From Clavibacter nebraskensis NCPPB 2581 (GTDB taxonomy: Bacteria > Actinomycetota > Actinomycetes > Actinomycetales > Microbacteriaceae): a DNA stretch of 64,000 nt. Both the position numbers and the translations under genes were made by a program. Below, piece after piece: positions 51,376 through 58,420 of this stretch. The DNA lies in assembly GCF_000355695.1 (NCBI RefSeq), contig NC_020891.1:124001-188000 (forward strand). The letters run 5' to 3'. The notes below the pieces were generated by a model. That model made no database searches. It was not told where the DNA came from and was given only the letters and a program-made list of their open reading frames with translations. Every line of letters begins with the position of its first letter. Position 1 is the first letter of the stretch.

Positions 51376-52435
51376 AGGCGTTACCTGTACCCACGCGTGC
51401 CGGCATCAGAACGTCCTCGCTTGCGCTAGCGGCGGCGTCATGTATGTAGTGATCACCCCACGAGGTCTGCGGCGAAGCCGCATCCGGCCCGAGCTCTTCA
51501 AGGACCTGTGCGCAGATGTCGTAAAACTGCTTATGCCCACGGCGTTCCTGCCGCTTACCTTTGCGCACAATCCACTCGCGGTCCTGGGCGTAGCGCAGCT
51601 GCGGAGGTGCGGCAAAAGCCGCGCCTACGGGAAGGGTGGGGTGGGTCACGCCGTAGTCACCAAACTGCAGACCTCCGGCGACGGCGAGGTCGAAGTCGCG
51701 TATGTTCTCCCACAACCGGTAGTCCCATCGAGGAATGCTGGCCGAGGAGAAGGCCTGCACCTCCGCCAAATTTACCGGGAACGCGCCAGCAGCAACCGCG
51801 AGAGTCGCCCAGCCATCTTCGTCAAGCTGCGGTAACACGAACCGTGCGAGGCGTGCTGCAAGCTTCATTTGGCCGTCATCGGTCACGGCGCCGAAGTCAA
51901 GGAGCACCGAGATTTGAGAGGTCGGTAGTCCCAGCCCATCCGCGACATCACCAACCAGTCGTCGGAGGGGGACGATCGAGTCGTCCAGATCTTCAGCTGT
52001 CACTCGTATCAGCGCCTGCTCGATACCGGTGGATTCAAGTACGCGGCGGATCTGGCTCACGTACGAGGCGTCCGCTGACGCGCGGACCGCCGGAGCCACC
52101 GACACGCTTGACGCGGCCAAAGACTCCAATAGATGAGCGAGAACTGGCCTGCTGGTACGCCAGCTCTCCCGGCCGTCGCCAAGGTCCGGCTCGGCATAGG
52201 CCGCATCGATGTAGGCGATAGCCTGTTTCTGATACCAAGCGCGCCCGATGCGCCGAACAGCGGAGTCGATCTCCGGTATATCCTCGCCATCTCGGTGTTC
52301 GGCGGTGGAGTCCTCTAGGCGCTCCCAGGGGGTGACCTCGATCACCGGCGAGAGATCAGGCCGAATGATGTCATCCCAGTTCTCGAGTGCCTTGAGTTCG
52401 CCCTGACGTGCTTTCAATATTGGCAAATAGGTCAC
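51299..52435 (-). CDS. Beta-family (sce7725/T4 beta protein type) protein
   Basis: The 378-residue protein starts TYLPILKARQGELKALENWD, the usual opening of the beta protein family, and has EVTPWERLEDSTAEHRDGED. It also has ISVLLDFGAVTDDGQMKLAA, and the last part includes WIVRKGKRQERRGHKQFYDI and WGDHYIHDAAASASE. Start GTG 52435 has GGGAG upstream; the frame is open to a TTG at 52528. Beta proteins and sce7726 proteins often occur as neighbours. Their role is unproven; the phage P4 beta gene is linked to a defence-like locus, but I cannot say that this one is. It is transcribed convergently with the sce7726 gene, overlapping its 3' end. Confidence 0.72.
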   Translation of the reverse strand: MTYLPILKARQGELKALENWDDIIRPDLSPVIEVTPWERLEDSTAEHRDGEDIPEIDSAVRRIGRAWYQKQAIAYIDAAYAEPDLGDGRESWRTSRPVLAHLLESLAASSVSVAPAVRASADASYVSQIRRVLESTGIEQALIRVTAEDLDDSIVPLRRLVGDVADGLGLPTSQISVLLDFGAVTDDGQMKLAARLARFVLPQLDEDGWATLAVAAGAFPVNLAEVQAFSSASIPRWDYRLWENIRDFDLAVAGGLQFGDYGVTHPTLPVGAAFAAPPQLRYAQDREWIVRKGKRQERRGHKQFYDICAQVLEELGPDAASPQTSWGDHYIHDAAASASEDVLMPARVGTGNASTWRAVATSHHLAYTVDQLRAQGAL

Positions 52436-52601
52436 GCCTGCGGCTCCCAGCTTGTCGTTATCACATCGACACGTTACCTGTGTCCGTGGCCCGAAGATAG
52501 TGCTGAGAACGAAATAAAGATGCCCCAAGTTGGGGGCACCCTCAGGGGAACCCAGCGCAACGGCTTAGTCGTCGGCACGATCGGCTAGGAGGGCCAACGC
52601 A

Positions 52602-52790
52602 ATGGCGAACTGGGCGACGACTAACGATGTCCTCCGTCCGGAGGGGCTCGAGGCTGATGCGGTGATCATCGTCGTTGTCTATGTGTCGGTTATCGCGGCT
52701 CCGAGTCCTACCGGCTGGCCGCCGGGGACGCGACAACCCGTCTTTGCCGTAGGAGTTTGGGGCGAATCAGCAGTTCTCGAGGTTGTCTAG
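52602..52790 (+). CDS. Possible small membrane protein
   Basis: A 62-codon frame begins MANWATTNDVLRPEGLEADA and has one hydrophobic stretch, VIIVVVYVSVIAAPSPTG. GGAGG lies nine bases upstream of the ATG, a good ribosome-binding site. Its 3' end overlaps the DUF3892 gene on the other strand by 24 bases. Such a short frame in an accessory patch may be real or chance. Confidence 0.3.
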   Translation: MANWATTNDVLRPEGLEADAVIIVVVYVSVIAAPSPTGWPPGTRQPVFAVGVWGESAVLEVV

Positions 52791-53015
52791 GTTGTTCGAC
52801 GTGTAGCCGTCTGGCGCAGTTGTGAGGTAAGGTCGACCCCTTCGTGTGCCGATTCGGACGTACACGGTCCGGCCATTGACCGAGACGAAATATGAGTGCA
52901 GACCGGTACGGATATTGCCAATCACCTCGGACTTGCTATGGTTCCAGCCGTATCCGCAGAGACCGGTGATGTCTCCGTCTAAGTCCTTCTTGCTCTTGGT
53001 GACTTGCAGTGCCAT
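52767..53015 (-). CDS. DUF3892 family protein
   Basis: The 82-residue protein has the DUF3892 pattern: ALQVTKSKKDLDGDITGLCG, then WNHSKSEVIGNIRTGLHSYF and a C-terminus PYLTTAPDGYTSNNLDNLE. The family is found in phages and bacterial islands; its function is unknown. GAAGGAGTAACAA immediately before ATG 53015 is a strong ribosome-binding site. It is on the same strand as the beta-family gene, 331 bases upstream. The region between them holds only a possible short gene on the other strand. Confidence 0.82.
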   Translation of the reverse strand: MALQVTKSKKDLDGDITGLCGYGWNHSKSEVIGNIRTGLHSYFVSVNGRTVYVRIGTRRGRPYLTTAPDGYTSNNLDNLENC

Positions 53016-53231
53016 TTGTTACTCCTTCGTCGGCAGCTGGTGTATCGGTAGAGCCAGTGTGAGCCGATGCTGACGGGCGCCACTACCCCCTTTGTGGGTG
53101 GGAAAGTCCAGCATCCAAGAGGCTGGCCGAGTCACGTGCGCGACCCGACCGCCGCCCGATGCGCCTAGCCTCGGAACCGGGAGCGGCCGCACCGGCCGCC
53201 CCACCCGCATCCACGAGGAAGAGGAACGCGC

Positions 53232-54062
53232 ATGACGACCTGGCTGATCACGGGATGCTCCACGGGGCTCGGGCGCGCGTTCGCGGAGGAGGCGCTGGCG
53301 CGCGGGAACGACGTCGTCGTCACGGCGCGCGACGCCGGGAACGTGCAGGACCTCGCCGACCGCTACCCCGAGCACGCCCTCGCGCTCGACCTCGACGTGA
53401 CCGACCAGGCGCAGGTGTCGCTCGCCGTCGATGAGGCGACCGCCCGCTTCGGCGGCGTCGACGTGCTCGTCAACAACGCGGGCTACGGCTACCGCGCGGC
53501 CGTCGAGGAGGGCGACGACGCGGACGTCGCGCGCCTGTTCGACACCCACTTCCACGGCAGCGTCCGCATGATCAAGGCGGTGCTGCCCGGCATGCGCGAG
53601 CGCCGCAGGGGCACGATCGTGAACCTCTCGTCCATCGGCGCCGCGCGCACGGGCGCGGGGTCCGGCTACTACGGCGCCGTCAAGGCCGCGATCGAGCAGA
53701 TGACCATGGCGCTGCGCACCGAGCTCGAGCCGCTCGGGATCGTCGCGACGGTGGTGGCGCCCGGATCCTTCCGCACCGACTTCTCCGGCCGCTCGCTCAC
53801 GCAGTCGTCCACCGTCATCGACGACTACGCGGAGACGGCCGGCAAGCGCCGCAAGGAGAACGACACCATCGACGGCACGCAGCCGGGCGACCCGGCGCGT
53901 GGCGCGCAGCTGCTCGTGGACGCGGTCGAGCAGGCCGCCCCCTACTACCTGCTGCTCGGCGCGGACGCGGTCGAGATCGTCACGGGCGCGCTCGACGACC
54001 TGCGCGCCGACGTCGACGCGTGGGCCGACCGGAGCCGGTCGACGGTCTTCGACGCGAGCTGA
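53232..54062 (+). CDS. SDR family oxidoreductase
   Basis: The 276-residue protein has TTWLITGCSTGLGRAFAEEA (TGxxxGxG), VDVLVNNAGYGYRAAVEEGD (NNAG), and the catalytic Ser and YxxxK in SSIGAARTGAGSGYYGAVKA. It resembles classical SDRs often annotated as retinol or 3-oxoacyl reductase-like; the substrate cannot be told. Its start has GAGGAAGAGG upstream. It is the first ordinary gene right of the accessory patch and is convergent with the VOC gene. Confidence 0.87.
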   Translation: MTTWLITGCSTGLGRAFAEEALARGNDVVVTARDAGNVQDLADRYPEHALALDLDVTDQAQVSLAVDEATARFGGVDVLVNNAGYGYRAAVEEGDDADVARLFDTHFHGSVRMIKAVLPGMRERRRGTIVNLSSIGAARTGAGSGYYGAVKAAIEQMTMALRTELEPLGIVATVVAPGSFRTDFSGRSLTQSSTVIDDYAETAGKRRKENDTIDGTQPGDPARGAQLLVDAVEQAAPYYLLLGADAVEIVTGALDDLRADVDAWADRSRSTVFDAS

Positions 54063-54081
54063 TCCTCGGGGGCGGCGACGC

Positions 54082-54408
54082 TCAGGCCGGCTCCGCGTCC
54101 GAGGGCTCCGGCGCGACGAAGACGCAGAACGGGTGGCCGGCGGGATCCCGCAGCACGTAGAGGGGCTCGTCCTCGTCCGCCGTCCGGTCGAGCAGCACCT
54201 CGGCGCCGAGCGCGACGGCCCGCGAGCGCTGGCGCTCGAGGTCCGCGACAGATCCGACGGTGAGGTCCAGGTGCAGCATCTGCGGCGGCGATCCCTCGGG
54301 CCAGCGGGGCGCGGGCATGTCCGGCGCGAGCTGGAAGGCGAGGCGGCGCGGGTCCGGGGTGTCGAGCACGGTCTGCAGGAGTCGCGGGTGGTCGGGCGAG
54401 GTTGCCAT
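54082..54408 (-). CDS. VOC family (glyoxalase-like) protein
   Basis: The 108-residue protein is a single betaalphabetabetabeta module of the vicinal-oxygen-chelate fold: RRLAFQLAPDMPAPRWPEG, then MLHLDLTVGSVADLERQRSR and VLRDPAGHPFCVFVAPEPSD. One VOC module usually needs a partner for a full metal site, so the active form is probably a dimer. It may be a bleomycin-resistance-like or catechol-dioxygenase-like protein. Substrate unknown. It lies next to the small membrane protein gene on the same strand. Confidence 0.82.
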   Translation of the reverse strand: MATSPDHPRLLQTVLDTPDPRRLAFQLAPDMPAPRWPEGSPPQMLHLDLTVGSVADLERQRSRAVALGAEVLLDRTADEDEPLYVLRDPAGHPFCVFVAPEPSDAEPA

Positions 54409-54416
54409 GACCCTGT

Positions 54417-54680
54417 CTACGCCGAAGGCGACGGGGGCGGGGCGTCGCCCGCTGCGGTGCGGTCGCGCTTCGCCTTCTTCTTCGGGCGGACGCTCATCAC
54501 GAAGAAGGTGACGCCGAGGATCAGGAACGGCAACCCGGCGACGCGGGTGTCGTCGAGGGTGAGCATGAGCACGAGGCCGAGCATCGCGAACACGTTGCCG
54601 AGCGAGGCGTTCGTGCTCGAGGAGTCGTCGTCCTCCGCGGGCGGGTCGGCGGGGCCGCCGGGCGTCGTCGGTTCGCTCAT
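54417..54680 (-). CDS. Small membrane protein of unknown function
   Basis: The 87-residue protein begins MSEPTTPGGPADPPAEDDDS (acidic and Pro-rich), then has two hydrophobic segments (GNVFAMLGLVLMLTLDDTRV; LPFLILGVTFFVMSVRPKKK), and ends with a Lys/Arg- and Pro-rich tail. It matches no family I can name. It starts eight bases upstream of the VOC gene on the same strand and may be co-transcribed. Confidence 0.65.
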   Translation of the reverse strand: MSEPTTPGGPADPPAEDDDSSSTNASLGNVFAMLGLVLMLTLDDTRVAGLPFLILGVTFFVMSVRPKKKAKRDRTAAGDAPPPSPSA

Positions 54681-54736
54681 GCCCTCACGCTAGGCGCGGC
54701 CCCCGCCCGCCGCGTCCGCCGGATGGCGGAGCCCGG

Positions 54737-55363
54737 TCAGAGCCGCCCCTCCAGCTCCAGCAGCGTCGTCTTCGCCGCGAGCCCGCCGATGTAGCCGCCC
54801 AGCGTGCCGTCGGAGCGGAGGACGCGGTGGCAGGGGATCACGACGGGCAGCGGGTTCGTCGAGCACGCCGTGCCGACCGCGCGCGTGGCGGCCGGGCTGC
54901 CGACGGTCTCGGCGACCTCGCGGTAGGTGCGCGTGGATCCGTACGGGATCTCCGGGAGCAGCCGCTGCACCCGGTCGCGGAACCCGGTGGAGAGGCGGCG
55001 GTCGAGCGGCAGGTCGAAGGAGCGGCGCCGGCCGGCGAAGTACTCGTCGAGCTCGCGGGCCGCCTGGTCGAGGCGCTTCGGGGCACGGAGGATCCGCGGG
55101 CCGAGCCGCCGCGCGACGTCGCCGAGCACGGTGTCGTGGTCCTCGCGGGAGTACGCGACGCGGATCAGCCCGCGCTCGGTGGCGACGAGCAGCAGCGGGC
55201 CGACGGGGGAGTCGATCGTGGTGAAGCCCGCGTCGAGCGCGCCCTCGACCTCGGCCCGGTCGGCGAGGCGCAGGCGGAGGGCGTCGAGGGCGGGCGCGGT
55301 CGGGTCGGCGGCCTCGAGCGCTGCAGAGTCGAGGAACGGGATGGTGTCGTCGGGATCGGTCAC
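54737..55363 (-). CDS. Methylated-DNA-[protein]-cysteine S-methyltransferase (Ogt type)
   Basis: The 208-residue protein has the Ogt/MGMT active site with the acceptor Cys in LPVVIPCHRVLRSDGTLGGY, preceded by TYREVAETVGSPAATRAVGT. The N-terminal region LLVATERGLIRVAYSREDHD is the usual RNase-H-like half. It repairs O6-alkylguanine by moving the alkyl group to its own Cys and is used once. The GTG 55363 start overlaps the stop of the sigma-factor gene (GTGA), so the two are made together; a similar sigma/methyltransferase pairing occurs in other actinobacteria. Confidence 0.92.
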   Translation of the reverse strand: MTDPDDTIPFLDSAALEAADPTAPALDALRLRLADRAEVEGALDAGFTTIDSPVGPLLLVATERGLIRVAYSREDHDTVLGDVARRLGPRILRAPKRLDQAARELDEYFAGRRRSFDLPLDRRLSTGFRDRVQRLLPEIPYGSTRTYREVAETVGSPAATRAVGTACSTNPLPVVIPCHRVLRSDGTLGGYIGGLAAKTTLLELEGRL

Positions 55364-55887
55364 GGTCGTCCTCCTGTGGTGGTGGCGGGTGCGGGAGCGC
55401 GACCGGTGCCCGGCGGATCCGCCCCCATCGACCGCCGGAGGCTCGCGACCCCGTCCGCCGCCGCGCGCCGCACGGCCTCGGGCGTCCCCCCGACGATCGC
55501 CGCGACCTCCGCGTGCGGCAGGCCGCCGAGGTAGCGGTACGCGACCGCGAGGCGCTGCCGCTCGGGCAGTGCGGCGACCGCGCGCCAGAGGTCGGGGTCG
55601 CGGGAGTCGGGCACACCGAGGTCGGAGACCCGCTCGGGTATCTCGTCGACGGGGAGCGCGCGGCGGCCGCGGGCGCGGATCGCGTCGAGGGCCTTGCGGT
55701 GGGCGATGGTGACGAGCCAGGCGCGCACGTCGGCGCGCGGCCCGAGCCGCGGGTAGGCGACGAGCGCCGACAGGAACGTCTCCGACCACGCGTCCTCGGC
55801 GTCCGCGTGCCCGCCGAGCACCGCCCGGCACACGCGGAGCACCACGGCGCCGTGCTCGGTCACGACCCTGTCGAACGGCTGCATCAT
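55360..55887 (-). CDS. ECF-type RNA polymerase sigma factor
   Basis: The 175-residue protein has sigma region 2 (EHGAVVLRVCRAVLGGHADA, then EDAWSETFLSALVAYPRLGP and RAWLVTIAHRKALDAIRARG) and region 4 (ALPERQRLAVAYRYLGGLPH, then AEVAAIVGGTPEAVRRAAAD). It lacks region 3 and so is ECF-like. It is joined by overlapping stop and start codons to the Ogt gene, suggesting that it runs a DNA-damage or alkylation programme. No anti-sigma gene is seen. The start is ATG 55887; ATG 55884 and GTG 55893 are alternatives. The 288-base gap upstream holds no clear gene. Confidence 0.88.
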   Translation of the reverse strand: MMQPFDRVVTEHGAVVLRVCRAVLGGHADAEDAWSETFLSALVAYPRLGPRADVRAWLVTIAHRKALDAIRARGRRALPVDEIPERVSDLGVPDSRDPDLWRAVAALPERQRLAVAYRYLGGLPHAEVAAIVGGTPEAVRRAAADGVASLRRSMGADPPGTGRAPAPATTTGGRP

Positions 55888-56175
55888 CTCCACACCGGGT
55901 AGACGCCGGGGCGGGGTGATCCGTGAGGTCGGCGTGCGGATCAGTCTCGCGGATCCGGCGGCCGGCGCGACAGCCCGCAGGGAGGCGCCGCCCGCCTGCG
56001 GACGCGCCGTGCGCCTCCTCGCCATCTCCGGTGCTGCGCCCGTGCGCGCCGTAGGGACTACCCGTGACGGTCCCCGGGGATGATGCCCGGCCGCTCCCCG
56101 GTCGCGAGGATGGAGGCGCGGCCCACCCCCGGCCGCCGCTCCGCGAGGAGCACCCGCCGCCGGAAGAGGATCCGC

Positions 56176-56937
56176 ATGGCCACCACCCTGAGCTCTGCCG
56201 CCCGCGACGACGAGCAGGCGGCGCCCGGGCGCGTGCCCGGCGAGGTGGCCGGCGACGCGCCCCGCGCGCTCCGCGTCTTCGTGGTCGACGAGGAGGCGGC
56301 CATCACGCAGCTGCTGTCGCTCGCGCTGCGGATGGAGGGCTGGGACGTGCGCGTCTTCGCCACCGGCCGCGCCGCCATCGACGCCGCCGTCGAGGACGCG
56401 CCCGACGCGATCCTGCTCGACATGATGCTGCCCGACGTCTCGGGCGTGGAGGTGGTCGGCGAGCTGCGGCGCGCGGGCGTCGCGACGCCCGTGCTCTTCC
56501 TCACCGGCCGCGACTCGCTCGAGGACCGGCTCGCGGCCTTCTGCGCGGGAGCCGAGGACTACGTCACCAAGCCGTTCGGTCTCGAGGAGGTCGTCGAGAC
56601 GCTGCGCGTGCTCTTCCGCCGCCGCGGCCTGGCCCCGGCCATGGTCACCGCGGGCGACCTCGTGCTCGACCCGGCCACGGGCGAGGCGTGGCTCGCGGGC
56701 GTGCCGTTGACGCTCGATCCGATGGACCTCGTCGTCGTGCAGGCGCTCGCCGAGGAGCCGACCCGGCGGCTCTCGCGCCGCGAGCTCGTGCACCGCTTGA
56801 CGGACGCCGGCTGGGACCTCGTCGCGCCGCGCGCGCTCCTCGACCTGCCGTCGCTGACGGGCCGTCGCGCGGGCCGTGACCAGGTCGTCCTGCTCGTGGC
56901 GGCGTGCGACGACCTCGTGCTCGCGCCCGTCGTCTGA
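56176..56937 (+). CDS. Orphan response regulator (OmpR-like receiver, degenerate winged helix)
   Basis: The 253-residue protein has an N-terminal receiver with AILLDMMLPDVSGVEVVGEL, the phospho-acceptor Asp at residue 82, the acidic pair in VVDEEAAI near residue 38, Thr at FLTGRD near residue 110, and Lys132 in DYVTKPF. The C-terminal part starts VTAGDLVLDPATGEAWLAGV and goes through a winged-helix-like stretch (RRLSRRELVHRLTDAGWDLV), but it lacks the usual second wing and ends VVLLVAACDDLVLAPVV. No sensor kinase is adjacent. AGAGGATCCGC supports ATG 56176. The frame ends where the surface-protein remnant begins. Confidence 0.82.
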   Translation: MATTLSSAARDDEQAAPGRVPGEVAGDAPRALRVFVVDEEAAITQLLSLALRMEGWDVRVFATGRAAIDAAVEDAPDAILLDMMLPDVSGVEVVGELRRAGVATPVLFLTGRDSLEDRLAAFCAGAEDYVTKPFGLEEVVETLRVLFRRRGLAPAMVTAGDLVLDPATGEAWLAGVPLTLDPMDLVVVQALAEEPTRRLSRRELVHRLTDAGWDLVAPRALLDLPSLTGRRAGRDQVVLLVAACDDLVLAPVV

Positions 56938-56939
56938 CG

Positions 56940-57950
56940 GCCTCGTCGAGGCGACCGGCCCGCCCGCGGCCACCCCGCCCGCGGCCACCCCGGCCGCCGA
57001 GACCCCGGCCGCCGACGCGACGCCCCCGTCGAGACCACGCCGACCCCGGCCGTCCCGACTGCCCCCGTCGCCCCGTCGACCGGCCTGCCGACGCTCGAGC
57101 CGACCGTCCCCGTCGTCGAGCTGCCCTTCACGTGGACCACGCCCGACCGCGGCGTCGCCCTCCCGATCAACGAGGCCGTGCCCTTCGCCGGCACCGGCAC
57201 CGCGGGCAGCATCGTCAGCGCGAGCTACGTCAACGCCGTGGGCGTCAAGTCGATCGCCGGTCTGGGCATCGTCGGCGGGGACGGCACGTACGCGTTCCCC
57301 GCGAGCTTCACCGAGCTGCTGCAGGATTCGACGACCGCGAGCGTGACGCTCACGCAGGTCGGCCTCGACCTCACCGTGAAGGGTGAGATCCGTGGCCTGG
57401 TGCGCTTCGCCGAGGCGCCCGTCAACCCGTTCGTGCGCGCCGAGGCGTCGTTCTCCACGATCTCGCCGATCTCCGTCGCCGAGGCGACCAGCCTGCTCGG
57501 CGGCCTGAAGGTCACCGCGCCCGACGGCCGCGTGATCCAGCTCAGCGACGCCAGCGGCGGCGTCGGCGTCGGCACCCGCTCGCTCGAGGACCTGGTGCGC
57601 GCCGACGTCGACGGCATCTTCGCGCAGCCGATCATCCTGTTCGGCGACATCCGGCCGGGCACCTACCAGGTCTCCGTCGCGGGCCTCGGGTCGGGCCTCA
57701 CGCAGGGCGGCACCGTCGAGCTGACCGGCGAGGACGCGGGCGGACCGGTCATCCCGGGCGTGCCCACCCCGGCGCCGACCACGCCGTCGATCGACCCCGC
57801 GGGCACGGCCCCGACGCCGATCGTGAAGCCGGCCGCGCACCACGACGACACCCTGCCCGTCACGGGCACCGACGGCGCGGCGGCCCTCGGCCTCGGCGGA
57901 CTCGGCGCGCTCCTGGCGCTGGCCGGATCCCCGAGGGGGTCCGGCCGTCG
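56940..57950 (+). pseudogene. Remnant of an LPxTG cell-wall surface protein
   Basis: Immediately after the response-regulator stop, frame 2 reads GPPAATPPAATPAAETPAAD. After a one-base shift at the C5 run 57023-57027, frame 1 continues VETTPTPAVPTAPVAPSTGL and a beta-rich domain (GTGTAGSIVSASYVNAVGVK; VEATSLLGG-type segments). It then has a Pro-rich stalk and LPVTG near 57859, followed by a short hydrophobic part (AAALGLGGLGALLALAG) and Arg residues. There is no signal peptide, no start codon and no stop after the anchor, so both ends are lost. The gene looks like a middle-to-end fragment, placed against the response regulator. Sortase-anchored proteins of this kind mediate adhesion. Confidence 0.7.
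57921..57946. terminator. 12-bp stem hairpin at the 3' end of the LPxTG remnant
   Basis: GGCCGGATCCCC, loop GA, then GGGGGTCCGGCC form a 12-bp stem with one G-T wobble. It is inside the region coding the membrane anchor, so it may be a terminator that moved in with the rearrangement, or a chance structure. It precedes the convergent winged-helix gene. Confidence 0.4.
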
Positions 57951-58003
57951 CCGCGTCCGGCGGTCCCGTCCTTCCGCCGTGCTCGGGGAGGTGCGGCGGC
58001 GGG

Positions 58004-58315
58004 TCAGTCCGCGCGCGACCCGGCGTCGTGGGATCCGGCCCTCCGGTCGGTCAGCAGGTCGACGAGCTCGCCGATCCGGTGCGAGCTGTCCATGGGGTGC
58101 CGCATCCGCGCGGCCGGGTCGACGGTGTAGCGGTTGCGGCGCCCGTCCCGCGTCTTCGAGAGGTAGCCCGCCTCCTCCAGCTCGGACAGGATCCGCTGCG
58201 CCGCGCGCTCGGTCACCCCGACGGTGTCGGCGACGTCGCGGACGCGGGCGTCCGGATCCTCCGCCACGCAGAGGAGCACGTGCGCGTGGTTGGTGAGGAA
58301 GGTCCAGTGCGACAC
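58004..58315 (-). CDS. Winged helix-turn-helix regulator (MarR/ArsR-like)
   Basis: The 103-residue protein begins MSHWTFLTNHAHVLLCVAED, then PDARVRDVADTVGVTERAAQ, RILSELEEAGYLSKTRDGRR and NRYTVDPAARMRHPMDSSHR. This is a compact winged helix with a beta wing (KTRDGRRNRYTV). The single domain and length suggest a small dimeric repressor; its two His residues and one Cys could sense metals or redox state. It is divergent from the DAB operon with 105 bases between, so it is its best candidate regulator. The effector is not known. Confidence 0.82.
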   Translation of the reverse strand: MSHWTFLTNHAHVLLCVAEDPDARVRDVADTVGVTERAAQRILSELEEAGYLSKTRDGRRNRYTVDPAARMRHPMDSSHRIGELVDLLTDRRAGSHDAGSRAD

Positions 58316-58355
58316 CCTCCCAGGCTACGGGCGACCACCCCTGTGGACGACGCGC

Positions 58356-58384
58356 TTTACATGACATTTGTTTCCGGTTATGGT
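58356..58384 (+). promoter_or_regulatory. Promoter of the DAB operon
   Basis: TTTACA (58356-58361) and TATGGT (58379-58384) are separated by exactly 17 bases, matching a sigma-70-type promoter. It lies 37 bases before the DabB start and overlaps the likely binding area of the divergent winged-helix regulator. The elements are seen; their use is inferred. Confidence 0.6.
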
Positions 58385-58420
58385 TGCCGCGTCTTGTGAA
58401 TCGTCTTGGAGGGATCGCCC

